Counted from the stretch's first letter, positions 8,921 through 18,505 are shown. The stretch: DNA of 64,000 nt from Eubacterium ruminantium (GCA_900108205.1 FNUU01000003.1:21929-85928); one strand, 5' to 3'. Numbers and translations are program-made. Notes: generated from the sequence alone by a model not told the origin.

Positions 8921-10315
8921 ATGGAAACACCAAATATGTCTTTAGTTAAGAATAAGATGCCATCACAGGAACCGGATGTCAGAAATAAGAATTTTGACGA
9001 GGTTGCTCTGGGATACACAGCAGAGATGGCTATAGATGAAGCAAAGAGATGTCTTCACTGCAAGCACAGACCTTGTGTTTCAGGATGTCCTGTACAGATT
9101 GATATTCCTGAATTTATTGAAGAGGTTAAAAACGGAAGATTTGAAGAGGCTTATCAGATCATCAGCCGTTCAAGCTCACTTCCTGCAGTATGCGGACGTG
9201 TATGTCCTCAGGAATCACAGTGCGAGCAGAAGTGCGTAAGAGGTATCAAGGGCGAGCCTGTTGCTATCGGACGTCTTGAGAGATTTGTTGCAGATTATCA
9301 TAATGCAAATGTAACGGAAGCTCCGGAGAAACCGGCTTCAAATGGACATAAGGTTGCAATCATCGGTTCAGGTCCATCAGGCCTTGCCTGCGCAGGAGAC
9401 CTTGCCAAGAAGGGCTATGATGTAACTATCTATGAAGCACTTCATGTTGCAGGAGGAGTTCTTGCATATGGTATTCCTGAATTCAGACTTCCTAAGTCTA
9501 TCGTTCAGAAGGAAATCGATGGACTTAAGGCTCTTGGAGTTAAGGTAGAAACAAATGTAGTTGTCGGAAAGACAATTTCCATAGATGAACTTAAGGAAGA
9601 GTTTGGCTATGAAACTGTATTTATTGGTTCAGGAGCAGGTCTTCCAAAGTTTATGAATATTCCGGGTGAAAACCTTAACGGAGTATATTCAGCAAATGAA
9701 TTCCTTACAAGAATCAATCTTATGAAGGCCTATCTTCCTGATTCGAAGACACCTATCATGCGTCCAAAGAGTGCTGTTATCGTTGGTGGCGGAAATGTTG
9801 CCATGGATGCCGCAAGATGTGCAAAGAGACTTGGTGCAGATGTTACCATAGTATACAGAAGAACAAAGGATGAGCTTCCTGCCAGAGCAGAGGAAGTAGA
9901 GCATGCAGAAGAGGAAGGCATCAAATTTGCATTTCTGAACAGTCCGGTTGAAGTTATCGGAGAAAACGGCTGGGTTAAGGCTGTTAAATGTCAGCAGATG
10001 GAGCTTTCAGAGCCGGATGAGTCAGGCAGAAGAAGACCGGTAGCTGTTGAAGGTAAATTTAATGAGATTGAATGTGATTGTATGATCATGTCAATCGGTA
10101 CTTCACCTAATCCGCTTATCAAGTCAACAACTGAAGGACTTGATACAGAGAAATGGGGCGGTATAGTTGCTGATGAAGCCACAGGACTTACATCAAGAGA
10201 CGGAGTTTATGCCGGTGGTGATGCAGTAACAGGAGCTGCTACAGTTATTCTTGCCATGGGAGCCGGAAAAGTAGCTGCCAAGGCTATGGATGAATATATG
10301 CAGGGTCTTAAATAA
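8921..10315 (+). CDS. nfnB: NADPH-dependent ferredoxin:NADP+ oxidoreductase, large subunit (NfnB-type, GltA family)
   Basis: 464 residues, annotated in many genomes as glutamate synthase (NADPH), homotetrameric. The N-terminal ferredoxin-like part carries cysteine clusters CLHCKHRPCVSGCP and CGRVCPQESQCEQKC for two [4Fe-4S] centres. It is followed by an FAD Rossmann motif (IIGSGPSGLACAGDLA, ~145) and an NADP Rossmann motif (VIVGGGNVAMDAA, ~285). Pairing with NfnA points to the electron-bifurcating transhydrogenase that links NADH, NADPH and ferredoxin pools in anaerobes, not to glutamate synthesis. R1 copy B begins a few bases after the stop codon. Confidence 0.9.
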   Translation: METPNMSLVKNKMPSQEPDVRNKNFDEVALGYTAEMAIDEAKRCLHCKHRPCVSGCPVQIDIPEFIEEVKNGRFEEAYQIISRSSSLPAVCGRVCPQESQCEQKCVRGIKGEPVAIGRLERFVADYHNANVTEAPEKPASNGHKVAIIGSGPSGLACAGDLAKKGYDVTIYEALHVAGGVLAYGIPEFRLPKSIVQKEIDGLKALGVKVETNVVVGKTISIDELKEEFGYETVFIGSGAGLPKFMNIPGENLNGVYSANEFLTRINLMKAYLPDSKTPIMRPKSAVIVGGGNVAMDAARCAKRLGADVTIVYRRTKDELPARAEEVEHAEEEGIKFAFLNSPVEVIGENGWVKAVKCQQMELSEPDESGRRRPVAVEGKFNEIECDCMIMSIGTSPNPLIKSTTEGLDTEKWGGIVADEATGLTSRDGVYAGGDAVTGAATVILAMGAGKVAAKAMDEYMQGLK

Positions 10316-10318
10316 ATC

Positions 10319-10403
10319 CTATCAGAAGTAAAGCAGACAGGTACGAATTTAGTATTTGTTTTTCCTGATAAAATATTGGAGGGACGTCGGTCCCACAGGA
10401 TTA
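10319..10403 (+). repeat. R1 dispersed palindromic repeat, copy B
   Basis: TATCAGAAG starts just past the nfnB stop, then GTATTTGTTTTTCCTGATAA and the core dyad GGGACGTCGGTCCC (10381-10394), then CAGGATTAT. It aligns with the reverse complement of the full copy at 47816-47946. The final GAGATGC hairpin of R1 is replaced by an unrelated hairpin. Confidence 0.8.
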
Positions 10404-10450
10404 TATAAAACGGATGTTTCTATTATTTCGGAAGCATCCGTTTTATATTA
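10403..10450 (+). terminator. Hairpin, probable nfnAB terminator
   Basis: A 14-bp stem (10403-10416 with 10435-10448, core AAAACGGATG) follows R1 copy B. The tract after the stem is T-rich but not a clean T run, so termination strength is uncertain. The rest of 10451-10570 is AT-rich with no feature I can support. Confidence 0.6.
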
Positions 10451-10570
10451 TATGGAATATATAGTAATTAATATAGGTAAAATAATCGTGGGAATTTGAA
10501 ACGATTTAGTATATGATTAAATCAGAAGATAGAAGCTTGGTATAGCATAAAATATATATGGAGAATTATT

Positions 10571-11356
10571 ATGGCGAATTTATCAATCAGGTTTTATTCA
10601 AATTGCTTGAGAAGGTATACAACATTTAAAATGTATCTGCCCAATGATGCCAGGGAGGATATTCCCACGGAAGAAACGAAATACACAAAGAGGCCGACAA
10701 AAACATTATTCCTGCTGCATGGGTTTAACGGTGACGCAGAGAATTGGATTCCTGAAGAACTGGCGGCCAAGTATAATTTTGCCGTAGTTGTGCCAAATGG
10801 TGAGAATTCTTTTTGGCTGGATGGAATTTCAACAGGGCATCAGTTCGCGTCTTTCCTGGGCAAAGAACTGATAGGATACATCAGAAAAACATTTGGCCTT
10901 GCCAACAGTAAAGAGGAAACCTATATTTGCGGATTGTCCATGGGAGGGTTTGGCGCACTGCATACTGCACTGTATTACAATGATGTTTTTGGCAAAGCAG
11001 CAGCGCTTTCTTCGGCTCTGATAGTCCATGAAGTGGCGACTATGAAAGAAGGATATGAAAATCCTATTGCTAACTATGAGTATTACAGAGAATGCTTCGG
11101 TGATCCTTCGAAAGTTATTCTGAGTGAGAATAATCCTGAAACACTTGTAAAAAAATTGAAGGCAGAGGGGAAAAAACTTCCGGAAATATTTATGTGCTGC
11201 GGAACAGAAGATTTTCTCCTGGAAAATAACAGAGAGTTTCACAGATTTTTGGAAACAGAAGGAGTGGAGCATATATATGAGGAATCCGAAGGAAACCATG
11301 ATATGGTATTCTGGAGCAAATACGTTGATAAGTTCATTCCATTAATGTTTTGTTAG
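10571..11356 (+). CDS. Alpha/beta-hydrolase esterase (tributyrin esterase-like, EstA)
   Basis: 261 residues, cytoplasmic (no signal peptide). Hydrolyses carboxylic esters; the family resembles lactococcal EstA and human esterase D. The oxyanion region is LFLLHGFNGDAENW (~47). The nucleophile Ser is in GLSMGGFGALH (~120). The acid is likely Asp in CCGTEDFL and the His lies in EGNHDMVFW near the C-terminus, giving a complete catalytic triad. It appears to be monocistronic with its own terminator. Natural substrate unknown; short-chain acyl or acetyl esters are likely. Confidence 0.85.
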   Translation: MANLSIRFYSNCLRRYTTFKMYLPNDAREDIPTEETKYTKRPTKTLFLLHGFNGDAENWIPEELAAKYNFAVVVPNGENSFWLDGISTGHQFASFLGKELIGYIRKTFGLANSKEETYICGLSMGGFGALHTALYYNDVFGKAAALSSALIVHEVATMKEGYENPIANYEYYRECFGDPSKVILSENNPETLVKKLKAEGKKLPEIFMCCGTEDFLLENNREFHRFLETEGVEHIYEESEGNHDMVFWSKYVDKFIPLMFC

Positions 11357-11367
11357 TTTGTATTAAA

Positions 11368-11405
11368 AAAGAACTCGCCCTGAAACTTTTGGGTGAGTTC
11401 TTTAG
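11368..11405 (+). terminator. Intrinsic terminator of the esterase gene
   Basis: The stem AAAGAACTCGCCC (11368-11380) pairs with GGGTGAGTTCTTT (11391-11403), ending in a short T run. Confidence 0.85.
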
Positions 11406-11431
11406 TGTTAGAAGTTTGCAGGATTTTTTTG

Positions 11432-11462
11432 TTGCTCTTTTGTTATTTGTATATGTTATAAT
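11432..11462 (+). promoter_or_regulatory. Probable extended -10 promoter
   Basis: TATAAT at 11457-11462 is preceded by TG (11454-11455), an extended -10. A weak TTGCTC lies 19 bp upstream at 11432. It drives the large unknown gene that follows. Confidence 0.45.
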
Positions 11463-11474
11463 CTTTACTGATAA

Positions 11475-11522
11475 TATATTCATAATCCTATGGGACTAAA
11501 GTCCCTACGGTATCTTATCAAT
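11475..11522 (-). repeat. R1 dispersed palindromic repeat, copy C (truncated)
   Basis: In reverse orientation: CATAATCCTATGGGAC, TAAAGTCCC, TACGGTATCTTATCA. It sits between the promoter and the ribosome site of the next gene, so it would be transcribed in that leader. Confidence 0.8.
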
Positions 11523-11544
11523 ATATATGGAGGATAATGAAGAA

Positions 11545-13722
11545 ATGAAGGAAATTGATGATGAGAAGGATGGCAGCATCCTTCAGGATGATAATCAGAT
11601 AAATACGGACAGCAGTAAGCTGGATGATCAGATAAATACAGACAGTATCAAGAAAAAAGCCGGAGACGCAAAAGAGGGAGAGAAACAAACCAGGAAGCAG
11701 AAGAAAGAGGCTCTTTGGGCGCAGTTTTTGCAGAACAGAAGAGACGCGGTTATTGATTATTCGGATTATGAGGAATATGAGACTCTTGGCGAAATGAAGG
11801 AAGCTTATGAGGCTCAGCCTACCATTGAGGATAAATTCTATTATTATATCAATTTGCAGGCGAGATCCGGTTTACTGTCGGGCAGCGTAAATCATCTGAC
11901 TGAAAAGGAGAGGGTTGCCCTGGGGATGTATCCGAATATATTTGAAAATAAGATTCGACCGGGGCGTACGGCAGCTCCTATTTCACATGACCAGGATAAT
12001 CGTGAATATGACATGACTATGGATTTTCTGCATGACCTGAGACTTGAGTTTTTTGCTAACGATCAGGGAAAGAAGAGCGTCACGGTTGAGGGATGCAGAG
12101 GCTTTATGGAGATGATGGGTCGAGTGTCTGTGAAACCGTATGTTGATTTTGGACGTCATTATGATGAGATAAGGAACAGTCTTCCTAAGGAGGGAAATAC
12201 CGAGAAGGATCTTGATTACAAAACCAATTATATAATGATGAACGGGCTGGTCAGAGAACAGGAGATTGCCAATCAGGTTTCATTTCAGATCAATGATCTC
12301 GAAGAAAAATTTAACAATGATATGGACCCGGTTGAAGGCAGCGGCCAGTTTTACTCTTATGTAAATATTTCTGATTTTATTGTAAAAGAGATTAGAAAAT
12401 ATAAGGAAGAAACTATTGAGAGCTTTCTGGATCATATGCAGATCACCGATAAGGAAGAGCGACGTGTGCTTCTGGATGATATGAAATGCACTAAGAACGA
12501 TAAAGTGAAAACGGGATTATCCAATATTAAGAGTATTTCTGAGACTTCTTATAAGGATGAATCATTAGCAGCAGCTATTAGTGCAGCCTGGCGAAACCAG
12601 GGCATCAAAAAGGTTCTGGGAACCCTTAGCGATAAGGATATAGTCGCATGGAGAAGAGGAACCAGGGCTGTAGAAACGAGAGGTAATTATAAGTATAAGA
12701 AATGGATGCAGGATCACGGAGACCCGATCTGTGAGAAGATGTACAGAAAGGGAATTAAGGATGCTCTTAAGACCTACAATAAGAAGCTCATATCAACGGA
12801 GCCGGTAGGATATAAGTTTTCTGATGATACCAAACTTATAAGCTTCAGTACCGTTGAAGGGAAGGTTGCTGCGGCAAACAGGGCGCTTACAGCAGTTCCT
12901 GTTGATGCCGAGAGAGAAGCCGCAAAGGTTAAATATGATACCTATATCGCTTCACATACCGGATTAAGAAGATTATCAGCTGATCACGAGAAGAATGTTG
13001 AAATGCTTTCCAAGGCAATGGCAGCTTCTATGGTAAAGGATTCGCCGGACACAAGAAGCTACAGTGTAAAAATGATCCATTGTCTGGCAGATAAGCTTAA
13101 GGTGTCACTGAAGCTGTCGGAGATGACGTTTGAGAAGGTAAGAGAGATACTTACTGCTCCTGAGAATATCAGTAAAGCCATAAAGGACAGGTCAACAGAA
13201 CTGTATCTGCCGACGGATGAAAATAATGCCAGAAGAAATTACGTCAATGCACTTAACAAGCTTTCAAATGTTATGATGAAGAGCTTCGACCGTTCGGATG
13301 AATATAAGGCAATGGCTAAATATATTAAGAATATAGGTTCTCTTGAATCATACTATAAGGAAACACCAGAGGGAAAGGCCGAAATGATCGAGAACGGCGT
13401 GAATCTCCTTCAGGCTACCGAAGCATATATGAAGGGAAAGAAGAGCGTGAGACACTCTGAGGACGGAAAAGAAAGATTTGACAATGCTATTGACGTTCTT
13501 GCTGTGATTCACAAATATCTTCCGGAGATGCGCGGTCGTGTCGAAAAGGTTGTGGAGCGAATCAATAAGGTTCGCGGGGCAGAGAATATGAACCATAAAG
13601 ATCATGTGGATATCACAAAATACGGACCTGAGAGAGCTGAGAAGGCTGCTCTGGAACGTATGAAGAGAGACTCCGGTGCCAAGGAGAAGGATCTTAAGAA
13701 TATCAGACCTGCTAAGCTTTGA
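11545..13722 (+). CDS. Large charged, mostly helical protein of unknown function
   Basis: 725 residues from ATG 11545; an in-frame ATG at 11527 lies upstream of the GGAGG at 11529-11533 and is less likely. The first ~60 residues are acidic with a duplicated segment (NTDSSKLDDQINTDS). The rest is highly charged (K/E/D/R) and predicted mainly helical, with no signal peptide or membrane segment. I recognise no catalytic motif. It may be a cytoplasmic scaffold, a surface protein released without a signal, or a type of structural protein. It is bracketed by R1 copies C and D and appears to be a single-gene transcript. Confidence 0.65.
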   Translation: MKEIDDEKDGSILQDDNQINTDSSKLDDQINTDSIKKKAGDAKEGEKQTRKQKKEALWAQFLQNRRDAVIDYSDYEEYETLGEMKEAYEAQPTIEDKFYYYINLQARSGLLSGSVNHLTEKERVALGMYPNIFENKIRPGRTAAPISHDQDNREYDMTMDFLHDLRLEFFANDQGKKSVTVEGCRGFMEMMGRVSVKPYVDFGRHYDEIRNSLPKEGNTEKDLDYKTNYIMMNGLVREQEIANQVSFQINDLEEKFNNDMDPVEGSGQFYSYVNISDFIVKEIRKYKEETIESFLDHMQITDKEERRVLLDDMKCTKNDKVKTGLSNIKSISETSYKDESLAAAISAAWRNQGIKKVLGTLSDKDIVAWRRGTRAVETRGNYKYKKWMQDHGDPICEKMYRKGIKDALKTYNKKLISTEPVGYKFSDDTKLISFSTVEGKVAAANRALTAVPVDAEREAAKVKYDTYIASHTGLRRLSADHEKNVEMLSKAMAASMVKDSPDTRSYSVKMIHCLADKLKVSLKLSEMTFEKVREILTAPENISKAIKDRSTELYLPTDENNARRNYVNALNKLSNVMMKSFDRSDEYKAMAKYIKNIGSLESYYKETPEGKAEMIENGVNLLQATEAYMKGKKSVRHSEDGKERFDNAIDVLAVIHKYLPEMRGRVEKVVERINKVRGAENMNHKDHVDITKYGPERAEKAALERMKRDSGAKEKDLKNIRPAKL

Positions 13723-13727
13723 TGATT

Positions 13728-13772
13728 CGGAGGAATACCGTAGGGACGTCAGTCCCGCAGAATTATGATAAA
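13728..13772 (+). repeat. R1 dispersed palindromic repeat, copy D (truncated)
   Basis: GGAATACCGTAGGGACGTC (perfect core dyad GGGACGTCAGTCCC at 13743-13756), then GCAGAATTATGA. It occupies the gap between the unknown gene and pepD, ending before the pepD ribosome site. Confidence 0.8.
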
Positions 13773-13794
13773 ATAATATACGAGGTGCAAGAGA

Positions 13795-15546
13795 ATGGGC
13801 GTTTTATCTAACCTTAAACCGGAAAAGGTATTTTACTATTTTGAGGAATTAACAAAGATTCCCCGCGGTTCATATAATGAAAAAGCAGTAAGTGACTATA
13901 TCACAGGCTTTGCGAAGGACAGAGGTCTTGAGGTTTATCAGGACGATTTATATAACGTTGTGATCATTAAGGAGGCAGCCTCCGGAAGAGAGGAAGATCC
14001 TGCGATAATCCTTCAGGGCCATATCGATATGGTTAATGAGAAGACTCCGGATTCAACGCATGATTTTGAGAAGGATCCGCTGGATATCTATATTGACGGC
14101 GACTATATCAGAGCGAAGGGAACAACTCTCGGAGCGGATGATGGTATAGCTGTCGCTTATATGCTTGCGATACTTGATGATGAAAGTATAAAAGCGCCGA
14201 GGCTGGAAATGGTATTTACCGTTTCGGAAGAGGTTGGAATGGAAGGCGCTCACGGTGTGGACCTGAGTAAACTAAAAGGAAAGCAGCTGATAAATATCGA
14301 TTCTGAGGATGAGGGCATACTCCTCGCAGGCTGCGCAGGCGGTATGCGTGCTGAAGTGAGACTGCCGCTGGAGTATGAAGGTATAGACAAGATTGGTTTG
14401 TACAGATTGAAAGAAGCTACGGACGTGAACCTGTCTAGTAATATAAATGAGACTAAAAACGTTAACGAGACCGGTGAAACCAGCAAGACTGAAAATGAAG
14501 AAAAATCTTCAGGAGATGTTAAGTGTGGAATCATTAAAATATCCGGCCTGCTTGGCGGACATTCCGGTCAGGAGATTGATAAGCAGAGGATAAATGCAGA
14601 CCATATGCTTGCGCGAGTTTTACTTTCGCTTATTAACAGTGGTTTTGATATAAGACCGGTTACTCTGCAGGGCGGCGGCAAGGATAATGCGATTCCGTTT
14701 GAAGCTTACGCTGAGGTTGTATTTAAGGCTGCAGACGAGAGTGAGATAAAGAAAAAACTTGCTGAGATAAACAGTGAGATTAAAAATGAATACAGAAACA
14801 CCGATGGTGGAGCGACGCTTTCACTGGATATGATGAATTATGAACATAATAACGAAAAAAAATCTGATAATGCTGAGCATGACAGTGCAGGGAATAAACG
14901 TGATGAATCAGATTGTTATGAAAATGTTTGCTGCGAAAATGATCGATATGTAATGACTCCGTCGTCAGCAAGAAAAGCCCTTGGACTGATTCTTGCTCTG
15001 CCAAATGGTATAGTCAAGATGTCGGGAGATATTGAAGGGCTTGTCGAGACATCGCTTAATCTGGGCGTTATGAAGACCGTAAAAAGTGTTAAAGAGTCTG
15101 CTGATACTGTTGCGGAGGATACTGACATTGATACCGGTGCATTTGCCCATAAAACCGGGGAGAGCAGAATTCTCATACTTACCTACGCATTAAGAAGCTC
15201 AGTCGGAAGTGCCAAGAAGGCGCTTGCTGAGAGATTCCGTCTGATCGCAGAAAGCTTCGGAGCAAAAGTGGGCTTTCATGGAGAATACCCTGCCTGGGAA
15301 TATAAAGAAAAATCTGAGCTGAGAGATAAGATGATAAATGTATTTGAAGAAATGTACGGCAGAAAACCTGAGGTTTCAGTAATTCATGCAGGCGTTGAAT
15401 GCGGCCTTCTTGCTGAGAAGATACCGGGGCTGGATGCCATTTCCTACGGTCCGGATATGTATGATATTCATACGGCAAATGAACATCTGTCAATCAGTTC
15501 GGCAGGAAGGATGTATGATTATCTGATCCGCATTATTGAGAGCTGA
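13795..15546 (+). CDS. pepD: Aminoacyl-histidine dipeptidase (peptidase M20C)
   Basis: 583 residues. Cleaves Xaa-His and other dipeptides in the cytoplasm using two zinc ions. Metal and catalytic motifs are intact: LQGHIDMV (~82), TTLGADDGIAVAY (~112), VSEEVGMEGA (~145), VIHAGVECGLL (~530) and the His in DIHTANEH. The family is usually about 485 residues. The excess of ~95 is explained by low-complexity insertions: NLSSNINETKNVNETGE and following (~205-240), an N/E/K/D-rich stretch ending in CYENVCCENDR (~350-380), and ESADTVAEDTDIDTG (~430-450). These sit between conserved blocks, so activity is probably kept (inference). Confidence 0.9.
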   Translation: MGVLSNLKPEKVFYYFEELTKIPRGSYNEKAVSDYITGFAKDRGLEVYQDDLYNVVIIKEAASGREEDPAIILQGHIDMVNEKTPDSTHDFEKDPLDIYIDGDYIRAKGTTLGADDGIAVAYMLAILDDESIKAPRLEMVFTVSEEVGMEGAHGVDLSKLKGKQLINIDSEDEGILLAGCAGGMRAEVRLPLEYEGIDKIGLYRLKEATDVNLSSNINETKNVNETGETSKTENEEKSSGDVKCGIIKISGLLGGHSGQEIDKQRINADHMLARVLLSLINSGFDIRPVTLQGGGKDNAIPFEAYAEVVFKAADESEIKKKLAEINSEIKNEYRNTDGGATLSLDMMNYEHNNEKKSDNAEHDSAGNKRDESDCYENVCCENDRYVMTPSSARKALGLILALPNGIVKMSGDIEGLVETSLNLGVMKTVKSVKESADTVAEDTDIDTGAFAHKTGESRILILTYALRSSVGSAKKALAERFRLIAESFGAKVGFHGEYPAWEYKEKSELRDKMINVFEEMYGRKPEVSVIHAGVECGLLAEKIPGLDAISYGPDMYDIHTANEHLSISSAGRMYDYLIRIIES

Positions 15547-15574
15547 TCGTAATCCGGAAAAACCGGTACAGGAT

Positions 15575-15640
15575 TCACGAATCCTGCGGGACAGTAGATG
15601 AAGCATAATTTCATTTGTGCTTGTTTTTCTGCCGACAGAT
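15575..15640 (-). repeat. R1 dispersed palindromic repeat, copy E (degenerate)
   Basis: AATCCTGCGGGAC and then TTTCATTTGTGCTTGTTTTT align with the full copy at 47816-47946, but about 25 bp between them (second half of the core dyad) is missing. It fills the pepD to GNAT gap. Confidence 0.65.
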
Positions 15641-15700
15641 AGAATATTTGTAATTATGCATCCTCCGGGCGTGGATCAAAAGGATAACAGGAGTAGTAAA

Positions 15701-16183
15701 ATGAATCACATCAGAGCCGCAGAGAGCAAAGATATAAAGAGAATACTTGAACTGCTGGTGCAGGTGGACATGGTCCATCATAACGGCAGACCTGACTTAT
15801 TTAAGGGGCCTGCTACCAAATATAACGCAGAGGAGCTGGAGACTATATTTCAGAATGAAAAGACACCGGTATTTGTATGCGTTGATGAAAGGGACTGTGT
15901 TATCGGACATGCTTTCTGCATCATGAAACAAAATGTGGGCGACTCGGTACTGACCGATATAAGGACGCTTTATATAGATGATATTTGTGTCGATGAGACT
16001 GTCAGGGGCAGCGGCGTCGGGAAGCAGCTATATGAATATGTTGAACGATATGCGAAAGAGAATGGCTTCTATAATGTTACGCTCAACGTGTGGAGCTGCA
16101 ATCCCGGTGCAATGAGATTCTATGAGTCGCTGGGGCTTATTCCTCAGAAAATATGTATGGAGAAAATCATCGGATCGTCATAA
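15701..16183 (+). CDS. GNAT-family N-acetyltransferase
   Basis: 160 residues from ATG 15701, which follows a GGAG ribosome site; an upstream GTG at 15617 falls in the R1 repeat and is rejected. Transfers an acetyl group from acetyl-CoA to an unknown amine. The acetyl-CoA loop is visible as VDETVRGSGVGKQLYEY (Q/R-x-x-G-x-G/A type), after beta strand LYIDDICV, and the C-terminal strand motif GAMRFYESLGL is typical of RimI-like members. Separated from pepD by the R1 copy, so it is probably a separate transcript or the tail of the pepD one. Substrate not predictable. Confidence 0.85.
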   Translation: MNHIRAAESKDIKRILELLVQVDMVHHNGRPDLFKGPATKYNAEELETIFQNEKTPVFVCVDERDCVIGHAFCIMKQNVGDSVLTDIRTLYIDDICVDETVRGSGVGKQLYEYVERYAKENGFYNVTLNVWSCNPGAMRFYESLGLIPQKICMEKIIGSS

Positions 16184-16290
16184 AGAATAAGGTGTCAGAG
16201 TGAATGGTGTGAAAGACAGAACAGGCTGAATATGATATGTACTGTCGGAATTGGATGAGGCATTGATTAAAAGAGAAACGGAGAATAAAT

Positions 16291-17607
16291 ATGTATAAAA
16301 AACTCGCAAAACTGGTTATGTACAGAGATGAAAAGGGTGACAGCATATTATATGAGCTGGCAAAGATAATTCAGGAGTATGACAGCAAAGTAAAAGGAAA
16401 GGATGAGACGATCAGTCTTATTTATCAGGAAATCCATAAGCTTCTGGATACTGCCACAAGCTTTGCTTTCGATAAGAATCTCTGGAGAGATTATCTGGCA
16501 TTTTATCTGATAATGAATGAGAATCCGTTTACACTTACCTGCGAAAGAGCGGGAGCAAGTGATGGGAGTGTTAATCTCTTTGCCAGGAGCGATATGAAAA
16601 TCTTCAAGGAGCTGGCGGAGTATGATTTTTCAAAACTTGAGGCTGAGCTTGGAATTGACTGTTTCTCGGTAATAACTGACTACAGATCGATCTCAAAGAG
16701 AGAACAGGTATTTAACAGAAGCGTCAGCAAATACGTCCGCAGGATCAGTGACGGAATAGCTGCAGCAAAGGATGAAAATGAAATCTTTGATATTCTGACA
16801 GATTTCTATAAGAAGCATGGAGTTGGCATGTTCGGTCTTAACAAGGCCTTCAGGGTAAAGAGAAATGATGAAGGAAAACTGATCTTCACTCCGATCAAAA
16901 ACTCAGATGAAGCGTCTCTTGATAAGCTGGTGGGCTATGAGCTTCAGAAGAATAAGCTTCGTGATAATACAGAGGCCTTCGTAAATGGAAGAAAGGCCAA
17001 TAACTGTCTTCTTTACGGAGACAGGGGAACAGGCAAGTCCACGAGCATCAAGGCGATAATAAATGAATATTATGACAGCGGTCTCAGGATGATAGAGATA
17101 TTCAAGCATCAGCTGGGAGAGCTTGCGGCAGTGATTTCCGAGGTGAAGAACCGTAATTACAGATTCATCATTTATATGGATGATCTTTCCTTCGAGGATT
17201 TTGAAACAGAATATAAATATCTGAAGGCAGTCATCGAGGGCGGTCTTGAGGAGAAACCGGACAATGTTCTGATCTATGCTACCTCGAACCGCAGGCATCT
17301 CATCAAGGAAACCTGGAACGATCAGAATGATTATGACATGGACAAGCATCATTCGGATACTATGCAGGAGAAGCTTTCTCTTGTGGATCGTTTTGGTGTG
17401 ACGATCAATTACAGCAAGCCTAACCAGAAGGAATTCTTTGAAATAGTGAGGGTACTTGCTTCAAGATATCCGGATCTTAAGATAGAAGAGAAAGAGCTTC
17501 TTGCTGAGGCAAATAAATGGGAAATGATGCACGGCGGTCTGTCAGGAAGAACCGCTCAGCAGTTCATCGATTACATGGTCGGTACAGCGATGCACAAGGC
17601 AGAGTGA
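16291..17607 (+). CDS. DUF815-family AAA+ ATPase
   Basis: 438 residues. The N-terminal ~200 residues are helical and unassigned. The ATPase core has a Walker A motif, LLYGDRGTGKSTSI (~236), a Walker B, FIIYMDDLSFEDFE (~290), and a sensor-like YATSNRRHL (~330). These fit the DUF815 (PF05673) group of AAA-type ATPases, whose cellular role is not established. No membrane segment. The nth gene starts 25 bp after its stop, with the ribosome site in the gap, so the two are likely cotranscribed. Confidence 0.85.
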   Translation: MYKKLAKLVMYRDEKGDSILYELAKIIQEYDSKVKGKDETISLIYQEIHKLLDTATSFAFDKNLWRDYLAFYLIMNENPFTLTCERAGASDGSVNLFARSDMKIFKELAEYDFSKLEAELGIDCFSVITDYRSISKREQVFNRSVSKYVRRISDGIAAAKDENEIFDILTDFYKKHGVGMFGLNKAFRVKRNDEGKLIFTPIKNSDEASLDKLVGYELQKNKLRDNTEAFVNGRKANNCLLYGDRGTGKSTSIKAIINEYYDSGLRMIEIFKHQLGELAAVISEVKNRNYRFIIYMDDLSFEDFETEYKYLKAVIEGGLEEKPDNVLIYATSNRRHLIKETWNDQNDYDMDKHHSDTMQEKLSLVDRFGVTINYSKPNQKEFFEIVRVLASRYPDLKIEEKELLAEANKWEMMHGGLSGRTAQQFIDYMVGTAMHKAE

Positions 17608-17632
17608 TATGATTCGTGGAGGAAAGAAAAAA

Positions 17633-18277
17633 ATGACAAAAAAAGAACGTGCTGCCAAGGTTACAGAGATATTGAATACAGAATACGGAACCGACCTCCA
17701 CACATATCTGCATTATGATAATCCGTGGCAGCTTCTCTTTGCAACCATACTTTCAGCGCAGTGTACGGATGACAGAGTGAATATGGTCACGAAGGATCTT
17801 TACAAAAAATATCCAGATGTAAAAAGCTTTGCTGAGGCAGACCTTGAAGAGCTGATGAAGGACATTTTCTCAACGGGTTTTTACAGGAATAAGGCGAAGA
17901 ATATTATAGCCTGTGCGAAGGTTCTTCTTGAAGAATATAACGGAGAGGTTCCGTCGGATATCGAGCTGCTTGTAAAGCTGCCGGGCGTAGGAAGGAAAAC
18001 TGCAAATGTTGTACGCGGTAATATTTTTAACGAACCGAGCATAGTGGTGGACACTCATGTCAAGAGAGTATCAAAAATGCTGGGACTTACAGCGAATGAC
18101 GATCCCGTGAAGGTGGAATATGACCTCATGAAGGTACTTCCGAAGGAACAGTGGATCCTGTTCAATATTCAGGTCATAGCCCATGGCAGAAAGGTTTGTA
18201 TAGCGAGAAGACCGAAATGCAGTGAATGTGTTCTGAGAGAGGTATGTAAGTCAGCTGTCATGAGGCAGGAAGTCTAG
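17633..18277 (+). CDS. nth: Endonuclease III (DNA glycosylase/AP lyase)
   Basis: 214 residues from ATG 17633, preceded by GGAGG (17618-17622); an in-frame ATG at 17609 is upstream of that site. Removes oxidised pyrimidines and cuts abasic sites in base-excision repair. The helix-hairpin-helix is LPGVGRKTANVV with the catalytic Lys. The catalytic Asp is in VVDTHVKRV. The C-terminus has the [4Fe-4S] pattern C-X6-C-X2-C-X5-C in CIARRPKCSECVLREVC. Length fits the family (~210). The stop codon lies in the first bases of R2 copy a, so the repeat abuts the coding end. Confidence 0.95.
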   Translation: MTKKERAAKVTEILNTEYGTDLHTYLHYDNPWQLLFATILSAQCTDDRVNMVTKDLYKKYPDVKSFAEADLEELMKDIFSTGFYRNKAKNIIACAKVLLEEYNGEVPSDIELLVKLPGVGRKTANVVRGNIFNEPSIVVDTHVKRVSKMLGLTANDDPVKVEYDLMKVLPKEQWILFNIQVIAHGRKVCIARRPKCSECVLREVCKSAVMRQEV

Positions 18278-18345
18278 TATATCGTTTTCTAAATAACTCG
18301 TCTGTTTTATGAATAGAACAGCGCAAAATAAACCTGGAATAGTCC
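18274..18345 (+). repeat. R2 dispersed repeat, copy a
   Basis: CTAGTATATCGTTTTCTAAA, then TAACT, TCTGTTTT, GAATAGAACAGC and GGAATAG align with copies at 47757 and 49582, with an internal deletion after TAACT. It begins with the last codon and stop of nth. The remaining gap to 18505 is AT-rich, with a possible promoter near 18430-18480. Confidence 0.75.
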
Positions 18346-18505
18346 GATATAGATATGTAAAAAATGCGCAAATGAACAAATAAATACGAAATAATGAAAA
18401 TTTGACGTTTTTTTATAAATTTCAATTGTAAAATTTCCTTACAAGTGATAGATTGTGTAATAAATGTAATTATTATGTAAAAAATTATTTCGAGAGGAGC
18501 AGAAC

